Notes: generated by a model not told the origin, from the letters alone. A stretch of 11,598 bases of DNA from Candidatus Curtissbacteria bacterium (GCA_016187105.1 JACPKK010000005.1:1-11598), one strand, 5' to 3'. Shown: positions 5,801 to 10,791, counted from the stretch's first letter. Translations and numbers: made by a program.

Positions 5801-6688
5801 GTGAGCCGACTTCACCATCACTTTTTGCCGCATCACCACCCTTCGTCAGGTTCGGGGCAAGTTCACCATCGGGCGCATGCAATTTCCCCAGCGGCGCTTT
5901 TTGTTTACCTGCAAATCCTGGTAGTGGCGGGGGCGGGGATTTATCTGGTGCGCCTGATTTCGCCGGCAATTTTAGGAACGGCGACATTTAGCGCGCGGGA
6001 GATTGTTGAGCTGACAAATAAAAAGAGACTGGAGAATAATCTGCCGCCCTTAGCCCAAAACCCGCTCCTTTTTCAGGCGGCCCAGGCTAAAGCGGCCAAC
6101 ATGTTTGCGGAAGACTACTGGGCGCACTTTGCGCCAAGCGGCAAATCTCCCTGGTTTTTTATAAGCGCTAGCGGCTATAAATACCTTTACGCGGGCGAAA
6201 ACCTGGCGCGTGATTTTACAAATGCCGACGCTATCGTTGACGCGTGGATGGGTTCATCTACTCACAGGTCAAATATGCTTGACAAAAACTTCAAAGAGAT
6301 CGGGGTGGCGGTAGCGGACGGCAAGCTGACCGGACGCGAAGGGATATTGGTGGTGCAGATGTTCGGGGCGAGTAATCAACCCTCCGTCGCCAAGGCTTTG
6401 GAGGGCGAGCAATTGACAACTGACAAAGGACAGTTGGCGGGGGAAAGTCAGCAAATTGCTCTGGCCCCCTCTGCGACGGCGACGGTTTTGGCCAGCCGCC
6501 AATTTGCAATTTCCAAGGGGATAACGCTAGTTCTAGTCGGTTTTATATTTGCGCTATTTGTGCTGGAGACTATTGTTTTGGTAAGACGCGCCCGTCAGCA
6601 CCTGGGCGGCGGGGTGCTGGCCCACGTTGCCATTTTGGGATTTTTGCTTTTGGCGGTTTGGTATAGTGTTTCGGGGGCGATAGTATGA
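5801..6688 (+). CDS. CAP-domain (SCP/PR1-like) membrane protein
   Basis: 295 residues. The N-terminus is histidine-rich (HHHFLPHHHPSSG, HH at 22-23), followed by a membrane helix at about 32-52. The extracytoplasmic CAP domain spans about 64-190 with its usual marks: WAHFAPSG (H109), YAGENLARDF (E133), WMGSSTHRSNML (H155) and a closing VVQMFG. H109, E133 and H155 are the expected cavity residues. CAP proteins in bacteria are secreted or wall-associated, and their activity is mostly unknown. A repeat-coded linker (204-220) leads to two further membrane helices at about 236-258 and 272-290. The GTG start is chosen from the promoter 6 nt upstream. The stop overlaps the next start by 4 nt (ATGA), so the two are likely translated together. 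The histidine tail may bind metal; that is inference. Confidence 0.9.
   Translation: MSRLHHHFLPHHHPSSGSGQVHHRAHAISPAALFVYLQILVVAGAGIYLVRLISPAILGTATFSAREIVELTNKKRLENNLPPLAQNPLLFQAAQAKAANMFAEDYWAHFAPSGKSPWFFISASGYKYLYAGENLARDFTNADAIVDAWMGSSTHRSNMLDKNFKEIGVAVADGKLTGREGILVVQMFGASNQPSVAKALEGEQLTTDKGQLAGESQQIALAPSATATVLASRQFAISKGITLVLVGFIFALFVLETIVLVRRARQHLGGGVLAHVAILGFLLLAVWYSVSGAIV
6410..6458. repeat. 7-bp degenerate array in the CAP gene
   Basis: Units CAATTGA, CAACTGA, CAAAGGA, CAGTTGG, then weaker CGGGGGA, AAGTCAG, CAAATTG. CAACTG and CAGTTG, and CAATTG-like ends, make the stretch partly self-complementary. Coded residues fall in the linker between the CAP domain and the C-terminal helices. 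Confidence 0.5.
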
Positions 6689-6933
6689 AGCATCGAGACA
6701 AACTTACACATGCGGTTCTACTAATCGGTTTTACGGTGGGGATTGGGGCGTTTTTTAGGGCGCGTGATAGTCAGGAGCAATTTCTGGTGGTTTTAGCCTT
6801 GACCCTTTTTTATCTTGTTTGGGGATTTACGCACCACCACTTGAGAGGGGATATAACTGTAAGGCTTCTTTTAGAGTATCTGGCAATTGCCGCTATTGCC
6901 TCGGTTGTTAACGTTCTCATCTTTGGAAGATAA
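6685..6933 (+). CDS. Small three-helix membrane protein
   Basis: 82 residues with three hydrophobic segments at about 9-24, 33-48 and 61-80, and a histidine cluster (THHHLRGD, 49-56) in the second loop. I do not recognise a family. The ATG shares four bases with the CAP gene stop (ATGA), which is typical of translational coupling and suggests that the two act together in the membrane. The gene ends 20 nt before the stop of the convergent pilin gene, with no terminator hairpin between them. Confidence 0.75.
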   Translation: MKHRDKLTHAVLLIGFTVGIGAFFRARDSQEQFLVVLALTLFYLVWGFTHHHLRGDITVRLLLEYLAIAAIASVVNVLIFGR

Positions 6934-6952
6934 GACTTATAGGTTGTATAGG

Positions 6953-7435
6953 CTAGGGATTGATGACGCAGTAGTTTCGGCCGGTAGGCGCCCAGCCGCT
7001 GCACGAGGAGGGAAGTTGAGTCAGGTCCGGATCGAGCGTGTTTTCCAAAGCTGCCCACAGATTGTAAGTATTGGGACTGGGGTTATTGAAATAGTAGCCG
7101 CTGGTGCTTTGGTATTTGGGGTCTTTGGGAAGCTGCTGCATGTAAAGAACGGGAGAGCCTCCTTGGGGAGTGCAGGAAAATTGGGAGCCCCAGGTTTTGG
7201 TCGAATCGTCGCCGGTGATGTTGCAGAGAATATTGCCGTTTTGAGAGCCGGGATATTTGCCGTTGGTTTGATAGTAGAGTTCAAGCGCCTGCTGGGCCGC
7301 TTTAAGGTCGACTTTGCGGCGGGAGTCGCGGCCTTTTAATTGGGCATTTTGCCAGGAAACGGTGCCGGCGCCGACAAGGATGGCGATTATGGTGATGACA
7401 ATGAGAAGTTCAATCAAAGTGAAGCCATGCTTCAC
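6953..7435 (-). CDS. Type IV pilin-like prepilin (GspG/PilA-type N-terminus)
   Basis: 160 residues when started at GTG 7435, giving MKHGFTLIELLIVITIIAIL: a short basic leader, the Gly|Phe prepilin peptidase site, Glu at mature position 5 and the conserved hydrophobic alpha-1 helix. The stretch DSRRKVDLKAAQQALELYYQTNGKYP is typical of major pseudopilin-like proteins. The C-terminal domain has four cysteines (CNITG, FSCTP, SSCSG, NYCVINP) that could form two disulfides. The frame stays open upstream to TTG 7561, but those 42 residues are coded by the 7-bp arrays and do not look like protein. A start at TTG 7561 is still possible because it lies 6 nt after a TATACT box. The protein would be an envelope filament or competence-type pilin. 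No assembly genes are present in the window. Confidence 0.88.
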   Translation of the reverse strand: MKHGFTLIELLIVITIIAILVGAGTVSWQNAQLKGRDSRRKVDLKAAQQALELYYQTNGKYPGSQNGNILCNITGDDSTKTWGSQFSCTPQGGSPVLYMQQLPKDPKYQSTSGYYFNNPSPNTYNLWAALENTLDPDLTQLPSSCSGWAPTGRNYCVINP

Positions 7436-7440
7436 TTTGA
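7414..7440. repeat. Perfect 12-bp inverted repeat over the pilin start
   Basis: Bases 7414-7425 and 7429-7440 are exact reverse complements around a 3-nt centre. On the minus strand the stem covers the GTG start and the codons for MKHGFTL, so in the mRNA it could hide the initiation site. Confidence 0.8.
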
Positions 7441-7511
7441 GGTGAATGGTGAATGGTGAATGGTGAATGGATTTTCTATTTCTATTTACTATTTTCCATT
7501 TACTATTCACT
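7441..7511. repeat. Inverted pair of 7-bp arrays upstream of the pilin gene
   Basis: First arm 7441-7468: GGTGAAT four times. Second arm 7471-7511: ATTTTCT, ATTTCT, ATTTACT, ATTTTCC, ATTTACT, ATTCACT, the complementary type. If transcribed with the pilin gene (minus strand), it forms a long imperfect hairpin leader ending at the start-codon palindrome. Confidence 0.8.
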
Positions 7512-7533
7512 TTAAGGAAGGGCATTAGTTTAA

Positions 7534-7575
7534 GTATCATGTATTTAGTATTTAGTATCAAGTATTTAGTATAAT
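7534..7575. repeat. 7-bp array carrying the tRNA-Pro -10 box
   Basis: Six 7-bp units: GTATCAT, GTATTTA, GTATTTA, GTATCAA, GTATTTA, GTATAAT. The last unit provides TATAAT for tRNA-Pro on the plus strand and overlaps TATACT for the pilin gene on the minus strand. Confidence 0.8.
7568..7575. promoter_or_regulatory. Overlapping divergent -10 boxes: tRNA-Pro (+) and pilin (-)
   Basis: TATAAT at 7570-7575 is 14 nt before the tRNA, a normal leader for processing. On the opposite strand TATACT (7573-7568) would start transcription near 7561. The two polymerase sites overlap, so they should compete. No clear -35 boxes; the flanks are repeats. Confidence 0.5.
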
Positions 7576-7589
7576 TGCAGAGGTCATTT

Positions 7590-7662
7590 CGGGGATTAGC
7601 TCAGTTGGAAGAGCGCGTCGTTCGGGACGGCGAGGCCCGCGGTTCGAGTCCGCGATCCCCGA
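7590..7662 (+). tRNA. tRNA-Pro (anticodon CGG)
   Basis: 73 nt without CCA. The acceptor stem CGGGGAT pairs with ATCCCCG in all 7 positions. D-stem GCTC/GAGC. Anticodon stem CGTCG/CGGCG encloses loop TTCGGGA, giving anticodon CGG. T-arm CGCGG/CCGCG with TTCGAGT. C1:G72 and A73 are the bacterial proline identity features. CCA is not encoded (CAA follows the discriminator), so it must be added enzymatically, unlike the tRNA-Arg downstream. Confidence 0.96.
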
Positions 7663-7666
7663 CAAA

Positions 7667-7816
7667 CTGGGTTCACAATAGTGCACCGTAGGACACTATT
7701 CTACGCGACAGCGTACTTCCCAGCACCCCGACTTCGTCGAAATATACAGTGCCATGCGACGCGAGCAATGCTCGCGTCTAATCAGCGATTGAGCATTTGA
7801 CAAAAAATCGGCTGGG
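7667..7816 (+). ncRNA. Candidate structured RNA downstream of tRNA-Pro
   Basis: The 178-nt gap between tRNA-Pro and the next start holds five clean hairpins. CTGGG (7667-7671) pairs with CCCAG (7719-7723) and encloses two perfect stems: 7677-7683 with 7694-7700 (7 bp), and 7702-7706 with 7711-7715 (5 bp, loop GACA). That is a compact three-way junction. Then come CGAC/GTCG (7729-7739), a 10-bp stem 7758-7767/7769-7778, and 7783-7790/7806-7814 with one bulge. CCCAGC (7719-7724) could instead pair with GCTGGG (7811-7816), so two exclusive folds are possible. No known family recognised; it may be a leader of the next two genes or a trailer of the tRNA transcript. Confidence 0.35.
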
Positions 7817-7825
7817 TTCTAAGCT
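7797..7825 (+). promoter_or_regulatory. Weak promoter candidate before the 44-residue gene
   Basis: TTGACA (7797-7802), a perfect -35, is followed after 17 nt by TAAGCT, which matches the -10 consensus at only three positions. It lies within the last hairpin of the candidate RNA. The alternative is read-through from the tRNA-Pro promoter. Confidence 0.3.
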
Positions 7826-7840
7826 TGAGGTGTTATCTAG

Positions 7841-7975
7841 ATGGAGAAAAAAGCGGCGCGAAACCATTCTTTTTCCGATTTTATCAGCGACCCCCTTGTG
7901 GCGATGGCCATTCTGGTGATTGCCCTGGTTTTATTGCTGTTGGCAGTTATGGAATTTGTCCAGGTGGTGGTGTAG
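7841..7975 (+). CDS. 44-residue single-pass membrane protein
   Basis: ATG at 7841 to TAG at 7975 gives 44 residues: a charged start (MEKKAARNHSFSDFISD) followed by one membrane helix at about 19-40 (LVAMAILVIALVLLLLAVMEFV). GAGGTG at 7827-7832, 8 nt upstream, is one of the best ribosome binding sites in the window. The stop codon abuts the ATG of the next gene with no intervening base, so the two are almost surely translated together. No family recognised. The ribosome binding site, abutting genes and helix make a real gene likely despite its size. Confidence 0.75.
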   Translation: MEKKAARNHSFSDFISDPLVAMAILVIALVLLLLAVMEFVQVVV

Positions 7976-8383
7976 ATGGCTTTTAGCGATTCAAAAATTA
8001 ATTATCTGGTGCAGGCCGGAATCGCGGTTTTTACAATCGCGTTTTTGTGGCTTGCTTTTGTTTACTACCCAAAGGTTAGCGGGGATTACCAAAGCGGCAA
8101 AATTATCCCTAGGCCCACGGTTTTTAAGCCGGTAGTGGCCAAGGGCGCCACTTTGCCTATCGAAACGGAAAGCTACAAAATCGTTTGGGAGGAAGGGTCG
8201 GGTACTTATTACGCTTTCATAAACGGCAAAAACCTGGAGGAGTTTGTTTTTGCGCGGGACAACGCCAAATTGGCCCTGAAAAACGCGCTTTCGGCGGAAA
8301 AACTGTGCCCGTTTAGCATCATCTACGTTTCGACAGAGCGGCTCTCCGTTCCCCAGAAATACCTCGATAATTCAGACTGCTAA
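7976..8383 (+). CDS. Membrane-anchored hypothetical protein
   Basis: 135 residues: one membrane helix at about 11-30 (LVQAGIAVFTIAFLWLAFVY), a proline-rich linker (SGKIIPRPTVFKPV), then a soluble domain of about 75 residues (SYKIVWEEGSGTYYAFINGK ... ALSAEKLCPFSIIYVSTERL) with alternating strands and a helix. The two cysteines are C111 and C135. I do not recognise it. It starts directly after the stop of the 44-residue membrane protein, so the two probably form a pair at the membrane. tRNA-Arg follows after 26 nt and has its own -10 box. Confidence 0.75.
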   Translation: MAFSDSKINYLVQAGIAVFTIAFLWLAFVYYPKVSGDYQSGKIIPRPTVFKPVVAKGATLPIETESYKIVWEEGSGTYYAFINGKNLEEFVFARDNAKLALKNALSAEKLCPFSIIYVSTERLSVPQKYLDNSDC

Positions 8384-8393
8384 GAGTTCATAG

Positions 8394-8399
8394 TATAAT
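8394..8399 (+). promoter_or_regulatory. -10 box of tRNA-Arg
   Basis: TATAAT, 10 nt before the tRNA. TTCAGA at 8371-8376 is a 4-of-6 match to a -35 with a 17-nt spacer; it lies in the end of the preceding gene. Confidence 0.55.
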
Positions 8400-8409
8400 T
8401 ACTTGAAGC

Positions 8410-8486
8410 GCCCTAGTAGCTCAATTGGATTGAGCAGTCCCGTCCTAAGGGAAAGATTGGGGGTTCGAGTCCCTCCTAGGGCACCA
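8410..8486 (+). tRNA. tRNA-Arg (anticodon CCT)
   Basis: 77 nt including an encoded CCA. The acceptor stem GCCCTAG pairs fully with CTAGGGC, discriminator A. D-stem GCTC/GAGC. Anticodon stem GTCCC/GGGAA has a G-A mismatch at its first pair; the loop GTCCTAA gives anticodon CCT, which reads AGG. T-arm GGGGG/CCCTC contains one G-T wobble, with loop TTCGAGT. Confidence 0.95.
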
Positions 8487-8619
8487 AGTGAGGGGTGGCA
8501 GCAGAGGAAGGGCTCACGACAGCGCGCAGTTCGGACTGATCAACTTGATCACGATTCGAGTCACTACCAGAACGAGCACTGACGGGAGGGAAACTGCTGA
8601 CAGGACCCCGAGCATTCGT
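8487..8619 (+). other. 133-nt spacer between tRNA-Arg and sortase, possible folded leader
   Basis: The sortase frame is open throughout, but the implied 44 residues are hydrophilic, arginine-rich and precede a perfectly good N-terminus at 8620. Complementary segments are visible: GTGAG with CTCAC near its 5' end, CAGCAG with CTGCTG around 8500-8600, and the 15-bp palindrome 8537-8551 (TGATCAA, C, TTGATCA). It may be a leader transcribed from the tRNA-Arg promoter. Nothing more can be said from sequence. Confidence 0.3.
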
Positions 8620-9291
8620 ATGTCCTACCATGTCAACAAAAAAATCCTGGCAATCCGTACCGTCGGCAATGTCCTGATTTTGATTGCCGCAGTCAGCCTT
8701 CTTTACACCTTCTGGCCTTTGATTTCCGTCTCCAGCCGCCATTTTGTGGAAAAGGTGCAAGGCAAAAAATACCAGGCGGCCCAAAGCGGCCAAACGTTCG
8801 GCGGTCTTCTTGGCAATAATGACCAAAATATCAAAGTTCTCGTCCCCAAAGACCCCAACTTTTCCATAATTGTCGAAAAAATCGGTGCCGACGCTCCGGT
8901 GATACCTAATGTCGACCCGGCCAGTAAAGACGTTTACCAGGCGGCTCTCAAGCGCGGCGTTGCCCATGCCCTGGGCACTTCTTTCCCCGGCCAGCCGGGC
9001 ATAAGCTACCTTTTTGCCCACTCCACCGACACCATTTTCAACGTTCCCCGCTACAACGCCATTTTCTATCTTTTGGGAGATATGAAAGCCGGCGACAAAA
9101 TCGTCGTCTTTTTCGCCGGCAAGCGCTACGATTATGTGGTCACGGAAACGAAAATCACCGACCCCGAAGACGTAAGCTATCTAACCTTAAAAACGCCCGA
9201 GCAGATTTTAGTCCTCCAAACCTGCTACCCGCCCGGTACGCTCTGGAAGCGGCTTCTCGTCATAGCCAAACCGGCAAGCGACGCAATATGA
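8620..9291 (+). CDS. Sortase family transpeptidase
   Basis: 223 residues from ATG 8620. The N-terminal membrane helix is at about 17-36 (GNVLILIAAVSLLYTFWPLI). The sortase beta barrel has the catalytic triad in order: H134 in SYLFAHST, C202 in VLQTCYPPGT and R211 in WKRLLVIA. The TLxTC motif appears as VLQTC. Sortases cleave a C-terminal sorting signal on exported proteins and join them to another protein or envelope component. Which class this is cannot be settled by eye, and no LPXTG-like signal is seen in any protein in this window. The frame is open upstream to GTG 8488, one base after the tRNA, but ATG 8620 gives a standard short cytoplasmic tail. The stop is 1 bp from the stop of the convergent PEGA gene. 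Confidence 0.88.
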   Translation: MSYHVNKKILAIRTVGNVLILIAAVSLLYTFWPLISVSSRHFVEKVQGKKYQAAQSGQTFGGLLGNNDQNIKVLVPKDPNFSIIVEKIGADAPVIPNVDPASKDVYQAALKRGVAHALGTSFPGQPGISYLFAHSTDTIFNVPRYNAIFYLLGDMKAGDKIVVFFAGKRYDYVVTETKITDPEDVSYLTLKTPEQILVLQTCYPPGTLWKRLLVIAKPASDAI

Positions 9292-9292
9292 A

Positions 9293-9670
9293 CTATTTCA
9301 GGTTGATCGCGTAAAGATTGGGCGGGGTACCTTCCTGCTGGGTGAGAGTGGTTAAGATAATAAGACGGCCCGCGCCGGGGTGGGCAAAAACTCCGCCAGG
9401 GGGCGGATCGATCCCGAATTTGCCGGAAAAAACGCCCATTTTATTTAAGCCGTCGGCTTCAATTATGGAAATTAAATCCTTCTGGGCGACAACCAGATGG
9501 TTGGAGGTGGGGAACCAGAAAATGTTGACCAGATCGGGCAAAGCGGGCAAAGCATATTCCTTTTTAAGTTTTAGATCATAGACCTTGTGCGTGCCTGTTT
9601 TGTCAATGTATAGGACTTTTTCTTCGTCAGGAGAGAGGATAAGGCCGGTAGGCTGATAGTTTAGAGCCAA
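9293..9670 (-). CDS. C-terminal propeller part of the broken PEGA gene
   Basis: This frame can be read alone only from a TTG at 9670 without a ribosome binding site (MALNYQPTGLILSPDEEKVL), and has no anchor or signal, so independent expression is unlikely. It is the downstream piece of the 399-residue restored protein; the frame is in fact open up to the duplication at 9845. Confidence 0.4.
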   Translation of the reverse strand: MALNYQPTGLILSPDEEKVLYIDKTGTHKVYDLKLKKEYALPALPDLVNIFWFPTSNHLVVAQKDLISIIEADGLNKMGVFSGKFGIDPPPGGVFAHPGAGRLIILTTLTQQEGTPPNLYAINLK

Positions 9671-9704
9671 GAGATTAGAGTTAAGAGTTAAGTTTGGAGT
9701 AGAT
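9670..9704. repeat. 7-bp tandem repeat in the PEGA gene linker
   Basis: Units AGAGATT, AGAGTTA, AGAGTTA, AGTTTGG, AGTAGAT (plus strand). On the coding strand it is read as STPNLTLNSNLL, a Ser/Thr/Asn-rich linker between propeller segments. Confidence 0.6.
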
Positions 9705-9844
9705 GAAAGTGCGGGATTTGGCTTGGCAGCGGCGGTAGCGTCCTTGACGCTTTGAGGGAAAGTGAGCGCCTGGGTTTGGGCGCGGGCATTTAACTGGTCC
9801 TGCCAGTTGGTGAGGGTGGAGGTGAGACTGGCGGTGATGTCGTT

Positions 9845-9908
9845 TGGTGACTGGTCGGTTTTGTCGCTGTCGATTATGGTGACTGGTCGGTTTTGTCGCT
9901 GTCGATTA
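9845..9908. repeat. Perfect 32-bp tandem duplication
   Basis: 9845-9876 and 9877-9908 are identical over all 32 bases. 32 is not a multiple of 3, and deleting one copy exactly repairs the surrounding gene. No divergence between the copies means that the event is recent or artefactual. Confidence 0.97.
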
Positions 9909-10524
9909 AGAGATTGGCAGTGGGCTCGCCCTTGGCGTCGGTAAAGGTGGCGATAAGCTGTTTGGAAATCGGGTCCCAGGTAAAGCGGGCAAGGCTAAAG
10001 TCAAAGACGGCGGTGTTTTTGGCCAAGAGACGGGCTTCCTGGCGAAAGGCAAACGGCCGGTTATCCATGGGCAAAAGATAGGCCCCGCCGCGCACGCCGG
10101 CAGTGCCGTAGACCAGTTTGGAATTATCCGGAGAAAGGGTGGGGCCGGCGGCGCCGGTTGAGGTCAAAGGCGTAATTTGGGGAGCAGTCGGGAAAAGAAG
10201 GGCCCTGATTTCGGTGGCCAGATCGGCCTTAATCTCAATTTCTTTTTCCCAGGTTGTGTAGCCGTCTTTTTGGATGCGGATTTTGTAGGTGCCGGGATCT
10301 AAAAAGGCGATATTGGTGTCGGTGGCGGAAGTTAGGCGGTCGTTTAAATAAACCTGGGCGCCGGTGGGGACGGAGGAGGCGACGATTAAGCCGGTGCGGG
10401 CGATTTTGCCGTTTTTAAAATCGGGCTTAAAACCGCGGGCCCAGAAGATGGCGACGATGCCCGTCAAAAGGATTAGCAAGGCGGCGGCGAGGGTAAAGGC
10501 GGTGCGGTTTTTGGAAAGGTTCAT
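9874..10524 (-). CDS. Anchor and PEGA domain as currently readable (N-terminal part of the broken gene)
   Basis: The 216-residue product that this sequence would make: anchor helix, PEGA domain and the first propeller-like strands, ending in SDKTDQSP before a TAA created by the duplicated copy. It loses the 183 C-terminal residues. PEGA domains are small surface beta folds, often next to propellers or other extracellular modules, and a truncated protein could still insert in the membrane. Confidence 0.7.
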   Translation of the reverse strand: MNLSKNRTAFTLAAALLILLTGIVAIFWARGFKPDFKNGKIARTGLIVASSVPTGAQVYLNDRLTSATDTNIAFLDPGTYKIRIQKDGYTTWEKEIEIKADLATEIRALLFPTAPQITPLTSTGAAGPTLSPDNSKLVYGTAGVRGGAYLLPMDNRPFAFRQEARLLAKNTAVFDFSLARFTWDPISKQLIATFTDAKGEPTANLLIDSDKTDQSP

Positions 10525-10530
10525 GAAAGC

Positions 10531-10598
10531 AAATTGTTAAATTGTTCAATTGCTAAATTGTTATTAAACAATGAAACCATGGAGCAATGAAACAATGA
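10531..10598. repeat. Inverted pair of 8-bp arrays upstream of the PEGA gene
   Basis: First arm 10531-10562: AAATTGTT, AAATTGTT, CAATTGCT, AAATTGTT. Spacer of 4 nt. Second arm 10567-10598: AACAATGA, AACCATGG, AGCAATGA, AACAATGA, the complement type. It fills the space between a minus-strand -10 candidate and the ATG at 10524, so it may form the whole 5' leader of that mRNA. Confidence 0.85.
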
Positions 10599-10606
10599 TC
10601 CGGCTA

Positions 10607-10615
10607 ATTCTAGCA
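10607..10615 (-). promoter_or_regulatory. Extended -10 candidate for the PEGA gene
   Basis: On the minus strand TGC followed by TAGAAT (10615-10607). Transcription would begin near 10600, just before the inverted 8-bp arrays. No -35 box is evident. Confidence 0.4.
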
Positions 10616-10643
10616 GAAGATTTGGGAAGTTGGTAGTGAGAGA

Positions 10644-10671
10644 TGTAAATTGGAAATGGTAAATGGTAAAT
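10644..10671 (+). repeat. 7-bp tandem repeat, intergenic
   Basis: Units TGTAAAT, TGGAAAT, GGTAAAT, GGTAAAT. No inverted partner nearby. The 301-nt gap 10525-10825 otherwise holds the inverted 8-bp arrays, two promoter candidates and one palindrome, and no gene. Confidence 0.65.
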
Positions 10672-10739
10672 GGTTTAGAAACTAAGATTATCGCGAAATA
10701 TGATATACAGATCATAGCTTAATATATAGATTGATGTAG

Positions 10740-10791
10740 TTTTCAGGGAGAGCTTGAGAATTTATACTATTTTGTGACGATCGTTACAAAA
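10740..10791 (+). promoter_or_regulatory. Promoter with overlapping operator-like palindrome
   Basis: TTTTCA (10740-10745), 17 nt, TATACT (10763-10768), followed by a 22-bp palindrome at 10770-10791, symmetric except for one G/T position, centred on ACGATCGT. The palindrome covers the expected transcription start, a classic place for a repressor site. A hairpin in the RNA is the alternative. Confidence 0.4.

Larger units (their letters stand above)
9293..10524 (-). pseudogene. PEGA-domain/beta-propeller membrane protein gene, frame broken by a 32-bp tandem duplication
   Basis: From ATG 10524 the first frame runs 216 residues and stops at 9876; the rest of the protein continues in another frame down to 9293. 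The shift falls exactly on a perfect 32-bp tandem duplication (9845-9908). Removing one copy gives one uninterrupted frame of 1200 nt, 399 residues, reading IDSDKTDQSPNDITASLTST across the join. The restored protein has a membrane helix (10-29), a PEGA domain (about 44-112, VPTGAQVYLNDR ... LDPGTYKIRIQKDGYTTWEK) and propeller-like repeats (AGPTLSPDNSKLVYG, LILSPDEEKVLYIDK, FWFPTSNHLVVAQKD). It would be an anchored surface protein. Either a recent mutation, a switchable state, or an assembly error. Confidence 0.85.

Noticed and set aside
6887..7339. 150-residue plus-strand frame opposite the pilin gene
   Set aside because: It overlaps the pilin coding strand, which has unmistakable prepilin features, and lacks any recognisable domain.
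7436..7561. N-terminal extension of the pilin from TTG 7561
   Set aside because: The 42 residues are translated 7-bp arrays and would put the prepilin cleavage site too far from the start. Kept as a minor possibility because of the -10 spacing.
7758..7778. Intrinsic terminator after tRNA-Pro
   Set aside because: A strong GC stem, but TAATCAGCG follows instead of a T-run; better seen as part of the candidate RNA.
7976..8135. 71-residue plus-strand frame (7920-8135) overlapping the small membrane genes
   Set aside because: Tryptophan/cysteine-rich shadow of the 44- and 135-residue frames, which have the ribosome binding site and coherent membrane helices.
8488..8619. Longer sortase starting at GTG 8488, directly after the tRNA
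   Set aside because: It gives an arginine-rich tail with no family resemblance; ATG 8620 gives the usual short tail before the membrane helix.
280..10671. CRISPR-like repeat arrays
   Set aside because: Units are 7-9 bp, degenerate and directly adjoining, with no spacers and no cas genes.
10521..10715. 64-residue minus-strand frame upstream of the PEGA gene
   Set aside because: Its codons are the repeat arrays and the promoter region; no ribosome binding site and no protein-like composition.
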